DNA of 64,000 nt, from NCBI GenBank assembly GCA_035527975.1, contig DATKZM010000030.1:1-64000 (forward strand). The letters run 5' to 3'. Below are positions 42,169 to 51,517 of this stretch, piece after piece; the first letter of the stretch is position 1; every line of letters begins with the position of its first letter. The notes beneath the pieces were generated by a model. That model saw only the letters and a program-made list of their open reading frames with translations. It was not told the origin of the DNA and ran no database searches. This stretch comes from DATKZM01 sp035527975 (GTDB taxonomy: Bacteria; Pseudomonadota; Alphaproteobacteria; JAPULJ01). A program made the translations under genes and the position numbers.

Positions 42169-43935
42169 ATGACGGCGAAAGCGATGACCGCCAAAGCCGG
42201 GGCGCTCAGTGATATCCGCAATCAGGTGATGTGGGCGCGCCTGATCGCGGTGGTCGAGGAGCAGGCGCGCACGCTGATGAGCACGGCGTTCAGCTCGGTG
42301 GTGCGCGAATCGGGCGATCTGTCCGCCGGCGTCTTCGACCGGCGTGGCCGCATGGTGGCGCAGGCCGTGACCGGCACGCCCGGCCACGTCAACTCCATGG
42401 CATTGGCGGTGCCGCATTTCCTGGAGCGCTTCCCCATTGATACCATGGAGGCGGGTGACCACTACATCACCAACGATCCCTGGATGACCTCGGGCCACCT
42501 ACACGATGTGACGGTCGTAACGCCGGTTCTTCGCAGCGGCAAGATGGTGGCGATGTTTGCCTGTACGTGTCATCAGGTCGATATCGGTGGGCTTGGCCAG
42601 GGACCCGACGGCCGCTCGGTTTATGAGGAAGGCCTCTACATCCCGCTGATGTATTTGGCAAAGCGTGGAGTTTTGAACGAAGATCTCCTCGCTATCGTTC
42701 GCGGAAACGTACGTACGCCTCGCGAGGTCGAAGGCGATATTCTGTCGTACGTGACTAGCAACGAAACGGGCGCGCGCCGACTGCTGGCGATGATGGACGA
42801 GTTCGCGCTCGACGACATCGAGGCGCTGGCCGATTTCGTCATCGACAATTCGCGCGCGGCGACCGAGGCGGCGATCGCCGAGCTGCCGCGCGGCACGTTC
42901 CGGAACACCCTCACCCTCGACGGCTACGACAAGCCGGTAACCTTGAAATGCGCGGTGACCATCGAGGACCGGCGTGTCCTGGTCGACTTCGAGGGTTCGA
43001 GCCCAGCGAGCCCATACGGCATCAATGTCGTCCTCAACTACTGCAAGGCCTATGCGGCGTTCGGCGTGCGCTGCATCGTGGCGCCGGGCGTGCCCAACAA
43101 TGCCGGCTCGTTGGCGCCGGTCGAGGTGTCGGCGCCCAAGGGCTCGATCGTCAATGTGGAGCGGCCGTGGCCGGTCGCCGCGCGCCATATTATCGGCCAG
43201 TTCCTGCCCGATGTGGTGCTGGGTGCGCTGGCCAAGGCGGTGCCGGACCGGGTGCCGGCCGAAGGCGCGGCGTGCCTTTGGGGCATCCAGATCCGGGGCG
43301 GGCCCGAAGTCACCGCGCGGGTTGGCCGTCCGGGCGGAAACGTCTCGGCCGAGCGCTACGAGGTGCTGTCGTTCAACAGCGGCGGTTCGGGCGCGCGGCC
43401 CGGCCTGGACGGCATGTCGGCCACCGCGTTCCCGAGCGGCGTGCGGGCGATGTCCTCGGAGCTTTTTGAAACCCTTGCGCCCATCGTTGTCTGGCGCAAG
43501 GAATTGCGCGCCGATTCGGGCGGCGCGGGCGAGACCCGCGGCGGGCTCGGTCAGACCGTGGAGGTTGGCACGCTCGACGGTGCGCCCTTCTCGCTCTACG
43601 CCATGTTCGACCGGGTCGAGAACCCGGCCAGGGGGCGGGCCGGCGGCGCGAACGGCGCGGCGGGGCAGGTGCGCCTTGCCTCGGGCAAGCCCTTGCCGGC
43701 CAAGGGCATGCACTTCATTCCCGGCGACGAGCATCTGGTCGTCGAGCTGCCCGGCGGCGGCGGGCGCGGCAAATCCTCGAAGCGCGATCCGGCCGACGTC
43801 GCAGCCGATGTCGCCGACGGTTATGTGACGCGCAAGGCGGCGCGGGCGGCGTTTGGTGTGGCGCTGAAGCGCGATGGCACCGTTGATGCGGCGGCGACGA
43901 AAGCGCGCCGCGCCGATCTTCGCAAGGGAAAATGA
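42169..43935 (+). CDS. Hydantoinase B-type subunit (first cluster)
   Basis: A 588-residue partner of the A subunit at 39542 (HyuB/OplA-beta family). Motifs include AFSSVVRESGDLSAGVFD, MVAQAVTGTPGHVNSM, the metal-type HYITNDPWMTSGHLHDV and GQGPDGRSVYEEG near the centre, and the gly-rich C-terminal LPGGGGRGKSSKRD typical of the family. SD AAGGGGAC lies before the ATG. It starts immediately after the MaoC stop. Codon use near 42630-42770 looks locally AT-rich, possibly a recombined patch. Confidence 0.9.
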   Translation: MTAKAMTAKAGALSDIRNQVMWARLIAVVEEQARTLMSTAFSSVVRESGDLSAGVFDRRGRMVAQAVTGTPGHVNSMALAVPHFLERFPIDTMEAGDHYITNDPWMTSGHLHDVTVVTPVLRSGKMVAMFACTCHQVDIGGLGQGPDGRSVYEEGLYIPLMYLAKRGVLNEDLLAIVRGNVRTPREVEGDILSYVTSNETGARRLLAMMDEFALDDIEALADFVIDNSRAATEAAIAELPRGTFRNTLTLDGYDKPVTLKCAVTIEDRRVLVDFEGSSPASPYGINVVLNYCKAYAAFGVRCIVAPGVPNNAGSLAPVEVSAPKGSIVNVERPWPVAARHIIGQFLPDVVLGALAKAVPDRVPAEGAACLWGIQIRGGPEVTARVGRPGGNVSAERYEVLSFNSGGSGARPGLDGMSATAFPSGVRAMSSELFETLAPIVVWRKELRADSGGAGETRGGLGQTVEVGTLDGAPFSLYAMFDRVENPARGRAGGANGAAGQVRLASGKPLPAKGMHFIPGDEHLVVELPGGGGRGKSSKRDPADVAADVADGYVTRKAARAAFGVALKRDGTVDAAATKARRADLRKGK

Positions 43936-43979
43936 TCCAGGTTCGGCCGGACCGGCTGACGATATAAGGAGGCAAGACA

Positions 43980-45113
43980 GTGCCGGAGCTATCGGAGGAC
44001 ATCAGGGAAATTCAGAACACCTTTGCGCGTTTCTGCGACGAGCAGATCGCGCCCAGGGCCGAGGCGATCGACGAGGCGGCCGAGTTCCCGCGCGAGATGT
44101 TCCAGGCGATCGCCGATCTGGGTTTCTTCGGCATGCGCTATCCCGAAGAGGTAGGCGGGCTGGGGCTCGGTTTGCTCGCCTATTGCAAGGCGATCGAGGA
44201 GATCGCGCGCGGCTCGATGTCGGTCGCGGCGTGCGTGTCGATGCAGGCGATGATGGGAACCAACTTCGTGCATGCGCTCGGCACGCCCGATCACCACGAG
44301 CGGCTGTTGAAGCCGGCATTGGAGGGCAAGAAGATCGGCTCGATCTGCATCACCGAGCCCAATGCCGGCACCGATCTCGGCTCGATCTCCACCAGCGCCG
44401 TCGAGGTCGAGGGCGGCTACCGGCTCAATGGCCAGAAGATGTGGGTGACGCTGGCGCCGCACGCTGATTTCTTCACCGTTTTCGCGCGGGCGGGCGAGGA
44501 AAAAAAACTCACGATCTTTCTGCTGGAGAAAGGCTTCGAGGGGCTCGATGTCGGCCGCGCAATCCATAAGATGGGGGTGCGCGCTTTGCCGACTTCCGAG
44601 CTTGCGATCAACGATTGCTTCGTGCCGGCGGAAAACCGGCTCGGCGAGATCGGCGCGGGTGAGTTGGAGCTTCGCAAGATCCTTGCCCAGATCCGCATCA
44701 TGACGGGCTCGCTCGCGGTCGGTTGCGCACGGGCGGCGCTTGCCGACGCCCTCAGATATTCCTCCGAGCGCCAACAATTCGGCCGGCCGATCGGCAAATT
44801 CCAGGCAATCCAGATGAAGCTCGCCGAGATGGCGACCGACCTCAAGGCTTCGATGCTGTTGGTCGATGACGCGGCGAGGTTGTTTGACGAAGGCCGCCCG
44901 CACCACAAGGAAGCGGCGATGGCCAAGCTTTTCGCCACCGAGGCGGCGCTGGAGATTTGCGAGAAGACGGCGCGGATCTATGCCTCGTACGGCTACGCCA
45001 TGGAATATCCGGTGCAGCGCCATCTGCGCGACATCCGCTTCACGCTGATCGGCGGGGGGACGAGCGAGATCCTCAAGGCCATCATCGCCCACGAGGTGCA
45101 GGCGGAGGTGTGA
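43980..45113 (+). CDS. Acyl-CoA dehydrogenase (last gene of the first hydantoinase operon)
   Basis: A 377-residue acyl-CoA dehydrogenase. The FAD motif is SICITEPNAGTDLGS and KMWVTLAPHADFF, and the C-terminal helices carry QQFGRPIGKFQAIQMKLAEM and ARIYASYGYAMEYPVQRHLRD. The final segment reads FTLIGGGTSEILKAI, with the glycine-rich substitute for the usual YEGT. The catalytic glutamate is therefore the SE in GTSEI, or the base lies elsewhere as in isovaleryl-type enzymes. SD AAGGAGG is near perfect for the GTG at 43980. It oxidises an acyl-CoA from the pathway. Confidence 0.9.
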   Translation: MPELSEDIREIQNTFARFCDEQIAPRAEAIDEAAEFPREMFQAIADLGFFGMRYPEEVGGLGLGLLAYCKAIEEIARGSMSVAACVSMQAMMGTNFVHALGTPDHHERLLKPALEGKKIGSICITEPNAGTDLGSISTSAVEVEGGYRLNGQKMWVTLAPHADFFTVFARAGEEKKLTIFLLEKGFEGLDVGRAIHKMGVRALPTSELAINDCFVPAENRLGEIGAGELELRKILAQIRIMTGSLAVGCARAALADALRYSSERQQFGRPIGKFQAIQMKLAEMATDLKASMLLVDDAARLFDEGRPHHKEAAMAKLFATEAALEICEKTARIYASYGYAMEYPVQRHLRDIRFTLIGGGTSEILKAIIAHEVQAEV

Positions 45114-45129
45114 CGCCTCAGGCGCTAGC

Positions 45130-45489
45130 GTGGAATGGAAAGAAAAACCGACCGAGCGGGCGAAGCGCCTTAGGCACGAATTGACCCGCGTTGAACGGGT
45201 GTTGTGGCACCGATTGCGGGATCGTGGCCTCGGCGTGAAGTTTCGACGGCAGCACCCGATCGGGCGTTACGTTGTCGATTTTGTGTGCATAGAGGCTGGA
45301 TTGGTTGTGGAATTGGATGGCGGCCAGCACGCCGTGCAGCATGCCCAGGATGCGGTGCGGACACGGTATCTTGAGGCGGAAGGTTTTCGTGTGATGCGGT
45401 TTTGGAACAATGAGGTGGCGGAGAATATCGAGGGTGTGTTGGTGACCATCGAAGCCGCTCTCAAGAGGCCCTCACCCTCCCATAGCTGA
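45130..45489 (+). CDS. DUF559 (Vsr-like endonuclease fold) protein
   Basis: A 119-residue protein with the DUF559 restriction-endonuclease-like core. It has LRHELTRVERVLWHRLRDR, FRRQHPIGRYVVDFVC, the catalytic-type VVELDGGQHA, then RTRYLEAEGFRVMRFWNNEV, matching the E/D-ExK-like pattern of the fold. Small stand-alone DUF559 proteins are common in alphaproteobacteria, and their role is unclear. It is only 16 bp after the acyl-CoA dehydrogenase. Confidence 0.8.
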   Translation: MEWKEKPTERAKRLRHELTRVERVLWHRLRDRGLGVKFRRQHPIGRYVVDFVCIEAGLVVELDGGQHAVQHAQDAVRTRYLEAEGFRVMRFWNNEVAENIEGVLVTIEAALKRPSPSHS

Positions 45490-45499
45490 CGCGATGGGC

Positions 45500-45588
45500 C
45501 CCTCCCTCTCCCGCAAGCGGGAGAGGGTGTTTTGCTCAAGGTATTGGCCACTTTCACCTCTCCCGCTTGCGGGAGAGGGAGGGGCCCG
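45500..45588. repeat. Two palindromic repeat units after the DUF559 gene
   Basis: Two hairpins, CCCTCTCCCGC/GCGGGAGAGGG (45504-45527) and CCTCTCCCGC/GCGGGAGAGG (45557-45578), lie 30 bp apart in inverted orientation. The segment as a whole can fold as one cruciform. This is a REP-like element or a strong transcription barrier between convergent genes. Confidence 0.7.
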
Positions 45589-45640
45589 CGACCCGGTAGG
45601 GGCGTGGGAGGGTGAGGGCTACTTTCGGCTCACAATGCCG

Positions 45641-46447
45641 TCACCGTCCCTCGTAATTCACCGACATGCCGGCCCGGGCGTCGCTCTGGATGCCGTATTG
45701 CGGGATCGGGTAGCGCAGGCCGTTCCTAGAGAGCGCGGCCATGCCGTCGATGATCCCCGGCAGATAGCGCGGCGGCAGCGCCATCAGCAACTCGTCCTCC
45801 AGCACGCCGCCATAGCGGCGCTCGGCATAGCAGGGGATCGAGAGGCTGGGCTCGCCCGTGCTGAGCGCGCGGCCCCAGCTATCGGCGCAGGCGCTTTCGC
45901 CGACGCAGCCCCATTCGAGCTTCCTGTAGCCGGTCCATTGCAGGCCGTTGATGAGGATGATCATCTGCGCCGGCGTCGCGTAGATCAGCGCGATGTCGGG
46001 TGGATCGAGCCGGCCGGAGGCGAGCGGCGAGACAGCCATGGCCTTGAAACGGCCGTAGGGCACGACATCCATGGCCGCCTGGTGCTCGGCGGCGTCGGGC
46101 TCGCTTTTGAACCAGACGCCGGCCATGTGCTTGCCCGAGAGCCATTCCGCGTCCTGGGGACGCAGACCGATCACGGCACCGCATTGCGCGCCGACGAGAT
46201 CGTCCATGGTTATGCCGACAGTCCAGCCAAGCCGGCAGCACTGCGCCACGATCTGATCGGTGGTGTGGATCGCGTTCGGCCGGCGGATGCGCGGGATCGC
46301 CTCCATTTCGGCGACGGTCTCGAACATCTTCATGCCGATCGGCGCGGTGCGCAGGCGCAGATAGGCGTTGAGCCCCTCGATCAGCCTGGGCCAGTCGTAC
46401 GTGGCGGGCTCGGGGGCGGTGAGGGCGTCGGTGGTGGTGGCGGTCAT
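45641..46447 (-). CDS. DUF169 domain protein
   Basis: A 268-residue DUF169 protein. Characteristic sequence is LRLRTAPIGMKMFETVAEM, TTDQIVAQCCRLGWTVGI and a middle segment with CADSWGRALSTGEPSLS-I. Multiple cysteines in CCRLGW and GCVGESAC suggest metal or thiol chemistry. ATG 46447 was preferred to the upstream start, as the frame before it lacks conservation. Function is not established. It stands between two repeat elements and upstream of the 15-kb gene train. Confidence 0.8.
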   Translation of the reverse strand: MTATTTDALTAPEPATYDWPRLIEGLNAYLRLRTAPIGMKMFETVAEMEAIPRIRRPNAIHTTDQIVAQCCRLGWTVGITMDDLVGAQCGAVIGLRPQDAEWLSGKHMAGVWFKSEPDAAEHQAAMDVVPYGRFKAMAVSPLASGRLDPPDIALIYATPAQMIILINGLQWTGYRKLEWGCVGESACADSWGRALSTGEPSLSIPCYAERRYGGVLEDELLMALPPRYLPGIIDGMAALSRNGLRYPIPQYGIQSDARAGMSVNYEGR

Positions 46448-46529
46448 GGGGAAAGCTCCGGTGCCGGCTGGACATGCCCGATTATGGCACTTGAGGCGGG
46501 CGGCCCCTAGCATCCGCCTTTCTCCAAAT

Positions 46530-46670
46530 CGTCACCCCGGCCGAAGAGCCGGGGTCCATGGCAGCCGCAAGTGCGGCCCCAGACTTGGATCCCGGATCGC
46601 AAGGCTCACGCTCCGAAAACCTTGAGGTTTTCGGGCTCGCCTAACGTCCGGGATGACGGACGGTGCCCAG
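46530..46670. repeat. Intergenic palindromic repeat
   Basis: The segment has a GCCGAAGAGCCGGGGTCC unit and a TCCCGGATC/GTCCGGGATGAC pair, a familiar type of short repeat around the ends of genes in alphaproteobacteria. It sits at the 3' end of the IOR gene. No coding sequence is seen. Confidence 0.45.
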
Positions 46671-46677
46671 AAGGTCG

Positions 46678-49600
46678 CTACTCCGCCGCCTGCACCGTCT
46701 CGCCCTCGGGCGCGGTATAGGCCTTGAGAAGCTCGGCCTGGTGGGCCTTGGCCTTGGTGATGTTGGTGTTCTTCACCGGACCGAAGCCGCGGATGAGGTC
46801 GGGGATCGAGGCCAGCTCGACGGCCATGCCGTGATTGCGCGTGCCGAGATGCTCAAGCACCGTGGCGATCGTCGCCTCGTATTCCTCGATCAGCGCGCGC
46901 TCAACCTTGCGCTCGGGGTGGTAGCCGAAGATGTCGAGCGGCGTGCCGCGCAGGCGCTTCATCCTGGCGAGCAGCGGGAAGGCGATGCGGGCCAGCGTGC
47001 GGAAAGGACGCTTGGGCGGGCGCTTGCCGTCCGCGCTGCCGCCGCCGAGCGTTGGCGGCGCGAGGTGCCAGGTGAGCTTGAGATTGCCGTCGAAGGCGGC
47101 GGCGAGGCGGTCGTGGAAACGGCCGTCGGTATAAAGCCGCGCCACCTCGTACTCGTCCTTGTAGGCCAGCAGCTTGTAGTAGTAGCGCGCCGCCGCCTCG
47201 GTGAGGTCGGTCTTGCCCTTGACCGCGGCGGCTTCGGCGGCGCGGACGGTCTCGACCAGCCCCGTATACCGTGCGGCGTAGGCTGCATCCTGATAGGCGG
47301 TAAGCTGCTCGACCCGGCGCGCGATCACCTCGTCCAGGGTTTGCGCGATGGTATCGCCGCTCTTGGGCTTCATCGCGTCCAGCAGCGCCTCGACCGCTTG
47401 CGGATCGTGGGCGGCGATGCGGCCCATGCGCAGGGCGTGCAGATTGCTTTCCACCGCCACGGCGTTGAGGCGGAAGGCTTCCTCGATAGCGTCAAGACCC
47501 ACCGGGACCAGTCCCTTCTGGACCGCGTAGCCGAGCATGAACGTGTTGGAGGCGATGGCGTCGCCGACCAGCGCGGCGGCGAGCTTGTTGGCGTTGAAGG
47601 AGTAAACGCGGTCCGCTCCAACCGTTTCCTCGACCATCGAACGCAGGCGCGCGGTCTCGAAATTGAAGCTGCGGTCGACCACCGAGGCCCCGGTGAGGGT
47701 TTTGTGCTCGTTAATGAGCACGGATGTGCGGCCTTTGGTCATGGTGTCGAGCGCGCTGCCGGTGCTGGCAACCAGCGCGTCGGCGCCGATGACGAGATCA
47801 GCCGTGCCGGCTGAAAGGCGGTTGGTGTCGAGCGCGGCGGTCGCATCGGCGATGCGGATATGGCTGACGACGGCGCCGCCCTTCTGGGACATGCCGGTCA
47901 TGTCGAGGATGGTGCAGCCCTTGCCCTCGATATGGGCGGCCATGCCCAGGATGGCGCCGATGGTGATGACGCCGGTGCCGCCGATGCCGGTGACGAGCAC
48001 GCCATAAGGTTCGTCCGAACGCGCGCGCTTGGGCGCCGGCGGGTCTTTCAGCTCGCTCAAGGTCGGCATCGCGGCGCGCTTGGGCCGGCCGCCCTCGACG
48101 CTGACGAGCGCCGGGCAGAAGCCGTTCAGACAGCTGAAGTCCTTGTTGCAGGAGTGCTGGTCGATGGTGCGCTTCTGGCCAAGCTCGGTCTCCAGCGGCA
48201 CCACCGAGAGGCAGTTCGACTGCTCCACGCAGTCGCCGCAGCCCTCGCAGACTTCCTGGTTGATGAAGATGCGCTTGTCGGGATCGGGGAAAGTGCCGCG
48301 CTTGCGGCGCCGGCGTTTTTCGGCGGCGCAAGTCTGGTCATAGATCAGCGCCGAGACACCCGGCCAGTCGCGCAATTCGCGCTGCACGTCATCGAGGTCG
48401 CGGCGGTGGTGGAAACTGACGCCGGGCGCGAAGTTGGAGCCGATCGGATACTTGTCGGGCTCGTCGGAAACGACAGCGATACGGTCGATGCCTTCATCGG
48501 CGACCTGGCGGGAGATCATCGGCACGCTGATCGGACCGTCGATCGGCTGGCCGCCGGTCATCGCCACGGCGTCGTTGTAGAGGATCTTGTAGGTGATGTT
48601 GATGCCGGCCGCCTTGGCCGCGCGCATCGCCATCAGACCCGAATGGTAATAGGTGCCGTCGCCCAGCGCCTGGAAGATGTGGTTGGTCTCGGTATGCGGC
48701 GCCTGGCCGATCCAGGTCGCGCCCTCGCCGCCCATCTGGGTCCAGCCGTAAACGTCGCGGTCCATCCACACCGCCATGAAATGGCAGCCGACGCCGCCGA
48801 CCGCGCGGCTGCCCTCGGGCACGCGGGTCGAGGTGTTGTGCGGGCAGCCGGAGCAGAAATAGGGCGTGCGCGCGACGATCCCTTCGGAGCCCTTGTGGCC
48901 GCCGACGCCGTCCAGGAAGGCCAGGCGCTCGGCCAGCGCGCTGTCGTCGCCGTCCATCGCCAGCAAACGTTTTCCGATCTCGCGAGCCAATTGCTCGGGC
49001 GTGTGGACACCGTAGGCCGGCAGCAGCTCGGCACCGGTTTCGTCGGTCTTGCCGACGATGCGCGGGGCCGTTGCGCGGTCGGGATAAAGCAGCTCCTTCA
49101 TTTGCGTTTCGATGAACGAGCGCTTTTCCTCGATGACGAAAACCTCTTCGAGGCCGCGCGCAAACTTCGCCGCGATTGTGGGCTCGAGCGGCCAGATCAT
49201 GCCGAGCTTGAGCAAGCGGATGCCAAGCGCCTCGCCGCGTTTGTCGTCGATGCCGAGGATGCGCAGCGCGCGACGGACGTCGAGATAGCTTTTGCCGGCG
49301 GTGACGATGCCGAACCGGGCCCTGGGCGCATCCAATACCAATTTGTTGAGCCCGTTGGCGCGCGCGAATGCCTTGGCGGCTTCGAGCTTGTACTTGTGCT
49401 GGCGCGTTTCGGCCGGGATCGCCATCTCGCCGACGCGGATGCTGAGGCCCCCCTCGGGAATTTCCAGATCGCGCGGGCGCACGATCTTGGGCTCGTCGGG
49501 GTCTAGGTAGAGCGTGCCCGATGCCTCGACCGTATCGGCCTCTGTCTTGTAGCCGACCCAAAGGCCGCAGGCGCGCGACAGCCCGAAGCCCAGCAGACCG

Positions 49601-50145
49601 AGTTCGATGAATTCGGCCATGCCCGCCGGGTAGATCACCGGCATCATCGCGTCCATGAAGCTGAACTCGCTGGGCAGCGCGAAGGCCGACGAGGTCGCGC
49701 CGTGGTCGTCGCCGACGATGGCCAGCACACCACCCGTCTGGAAGGCGCCGGCCTGGTTGCCGTGCTTGAAGGCGTCCATCGAGCGGGCCAAGCCCGGCCC
49801 CTTGCCGTACCAGATGCCGAACACGCCGTCATACTTGGCGCCGGGGAACAGGTTGACCTCTTGCGTCCCCCAGATCGAGGTCGCGGCGAGGTCTTCGTTG
49901 ACGCCGGGCACGAAAGTGATGTTGTGCTTTTTTAACAGCGCTTTGACGCGCCACAGTTCCATGTCGTAGCGGCCGAGCGGCGAGCCGCGATAGCCGGAGA
50001 TGAAGCCGGCGGTGTTGAGCCCGGCCGCGGCATCGCGTTTTTGCTGTTCGATCGGCAGGCGGACGAGCGCCTGCAGACCCGACATGAAGACCTGGCCGCG
50101 CTCGGCCAGATATTTGTCGTCGAGGGAGACAACGTTCGACGTCAT
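46678..50145 (-). CDS. Fused indolepyruvate ferredoxin oxidoreductase-like enzyme (IorA-IorB)
   Basis: An 1155-residue protein. An N-terminal ThDP/pyrimidine domain (KGPGLARSMDAFKHGN, GDDHGATSS) and a second ThDP region around 430-560 (EGATWIGQAPHTETNH, FQALGDGTYYHSG) are followed by a ferredoxin domain with CEGCGDCVEQSNC near residue 630. A gamma-type domain follows at about 715 (GIGGTGVITIGAILGMAAH) and then a C-terminal extension. It oxidises a 2-oxoacid to an acyl-CoA with CO2 release. The fused form is typical of alpha- and betaproteobacteria. It is the last gene of a leftward train; the substrate is unlikely to be indolepyruvate in this context. Confidence 0.9.
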   Translation of the reverse strand: MTSNVVSLDDKYLAERGQVFMSGLQALVRLPIEQQKRDAAAGLNTAGFISGYRGSPLGRYDMELWRVKALLKKHNITFVPGVNEDLAATSIWGTQEVNLFPGAKYDGVFGIWYGKGPGLARSMDAFKHGNQAGAFQTGGVLAIVGDDHGATSSAFALPSEFSFMDAMMPVIYPAGMAEFIELGLLGFGLSRACGLWVGYKTEADTVEASGTLYLDPDEPKIVRPRDLEIPEGGLSIRVGEMAIPAETRQHKYKLEAAKAFARANGLNKLVLDAPRARFGIVTAGKSYLDVRRALRILGIDDKRGEALGIRLLKLGMIWPLEPTIAAKFARGLEEVFVIEEKRSFIETQMKELLYPDRATAPRIVGKTDETGAELLPAYGVHTPEQLAREIGKRLLAMDGDDSALAERLAFLDGVGGHKGSEGIVARTPYFCSGCPHNTSTRVPEGSRAVGGVGCHFMAVWMDRDVYGWTQMGGEGATWIGQAPHTETNHIFQALGDGTYYHSGLMAMRAAKAAGINITYKILYNDAVAMTGGQPIDGPISVPMISRQVADEGIDRIAVVSDEPDKYPIGSNFAPGVSFHHRRDLDDVQRELRDWPGVSALIYDQTCAAEKRRRRKRGTFPDPDKRIFINQEVCEGCGDCVEQSNCLSVVPLETELGQKRTIDQHSCNKDFSCLNGFCPALVSVEGGRPKRAAMPTLSELKDPPAPKRARSDEPYGVLVTGIGGTGVITIGAILGMAAHIEGKGCTILDMTGMSQKGGAVVSHIRIADATAALDTNRLSAGTADLVIGADALVASTGSALDTMTKGRTSVLINEHKTLTGASVVDRSFNFETARLRSMVEETVGADRVYSFNANKLAAALVGDAIASNTFMLGYAVQKGLVPVGLDAIEEAFRLNAVAVESNLHALRMGRIAAHDPQAVEALLDAMKPKSGDTIAQTLDEVIARRVEQLTAYQDAAYAARYTGLVETVRAAEAAAVKGKTDLTEAAARYYYKLLAYKDEYEVARLYTDGRFHDRLAAAFDGNLKLTWHLAPPTLGGGSADGKRPPKRPFRTLARIAFPLLARMKRLRGTPLDIFGYHPERKVERALIEEYEATIATVLEHLGTRNHGMAVELASIPDLIRGFGPVKNTNITKAKAHQAELLKAYTAPEGETVQAAE

Positions 50146-50232
50146 TCAAGACCTCCGAGGGTATGGGCCCTGTCGCAAGGGCCCGGCCGGAAGTGCGCGA
50201 CGCGATCGGTCAAGCGGCGGATTTCCCGGCCA

Positions 50233-51426
50233 TCATGCTGATATGCCGGCCTCGCGGAAGCGCCGACAGTCGGCTTCCGAAAACCCGGCCTCGATAAGTA
50301 CCTGGTCCGTATGCTCGCCGTATTTGGGCGGAAAGGCAATGTCGCGTTTCGCATGGGGCATATCCACCGCCATCGGTTGCATGCGGATTTCCCTGCCGTC
50401 GGGCAAATGCGTGCGCGTGAGCTTGGAGGCGATCGCCGGCATCTCGCGCGCCTGGGGCACGGTGTTGATGCGCGCATTGGGAATGCCGGCGGCGGCGAAG
50501 TCGGCCTCGATCTCTGCGGTGGTGCCCTTCGTGGTCACCTCACCGATTTCCTTGTAGATCGCATGGCGGTCGGCGTAGCGGCCGTCATTGGTGGTGCGGC
50601 TCTCGCGCGCCAGCGACACGAAACGCGGGATCGCGGTGAGGCGCTTCCATTGCGTGTTCGAGCCCATCGCCATGTAGATGAAACTGTCGCTGGTCGGATA
50701 GACGTTGGTCGGGATGAACTTGCGGTGCGCGTTGCCCCAGCGGCTGTACTCTTCGGGATCGGCGTCGAAATCAATGAGCGGCAGCGTCGTGATCAGCCAC
50801 GAGGCGGCGGCTTGCGTCATCGAAACGTCAATGCGTTTTCCCTCGCCTGTCTCGGCCTGCTCAGCCAGCGCCAGCATGACATTGGCGTAAACCTCGTCGC
50901 CGGCCTTGAGGTCGATGATCGGGATACCCGACAAGGTCGGCGGCCCGTCGGGGAAGCCGGTCGTTTCCATGAAGCCCGCCTGGGCCTGGATCGCCGGATC
51001 GTAGCCGGGGGTCTTGGGATAATCGGGACCCATCGCCGAGATGCCGGCCCAGATCAGCTTGGGGTTGATCGCCGACAGGGTATCGAAATCGATGCCGAAG
51101 GGCTCGTAGCGGCCAGGCAGGGTGTTGCAGCAGAAGACATCGACGCCGAGCTCGCGAACGATCCGGTGCAGCGCCTCGCGGCCGCCGGCGTCCTTCAGGT
51201 TAAGCGCGATCGCCTCCTTGCCGCAATTGGGGGCGACGAAATAGGAGTGGCGGTCGTCGTCGACGATCTTCGAGCCGATATAGCGGTTGGGATCGCCCGG
51301 ATGCGGGTCGCCGTCGAGCGGCGTCGATTCCAGCCGGATCACCCGCCAGCCAAGCTGCACGAAACGCAGCGTGGCGTAAGTCATGGAGAGCGCCTGCTCC
51401 ATGGACAGGACGGTGCGGGGTCTCAA
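50233..51426 (-). CDS. CaiB/BaiF-type CoA-transferase (family III)
   Basis: A 397-residue family III CoA-transferase that moves CoA between carboxylic acids. The family pattern includes VIRLESTPLDGDPHPG, NLKDAGGREALHRIV, DVFCCNTLPGRYEPFGID, IWAGISAMGP and the acidic KAGDEVYANVMLALAEQAETGEG. The TTG at 51426 is supported by AGGAG nine bases upstream; no other start precedes the conserved N terminus. It lies 87 bp before the IOR start. It would activate a carboxylic acid of the pathway as a CoA ester. Confidence 0.88.
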   Translation of the reverse strand: MRPRTVLSMEQALSMTYATLRFVQLGWRVIRLESTPLDGDPHPGDPNRYIGSKIVDDDRHSYFVAPNCGKEAIALNLKDAGGREALHRIVRELGVDVFCCNTLPGRYEPFGIDFDTLSAINPKLIWAGISAMGPDYPKTPGYDPAIQAQAGFMETTGFPDGPPTLSGIPIIDLKAGDEVYANVMLALAEQAETGEGKRIDVSMTQAAASWLITTLPLIDFDADPEEYSRWGNAHRKFIPTNVYPTSDSFIYMAMGSNTQWKRLTAIPRFVSLARESRTTNDGRYADRHAIYKEIGEVTTKGTTAEIEADFAAAGIPNARINTVPQAREMPAIASKLTRTHLPDGREIRMQPMAVDMPHAKRDIAFPPKYGEHTDQVLIEAGFSEADCRRFREAGISA

Positions 51427-51517
51427 CAGCTACATCTCCTGTTCTCGAATGTCTTCAGTCAACGCGTTCGCATTGAGCCTCTCCCTCCCCTTCTTCAGAG
51501 GGGGAGGGGAATGATAT

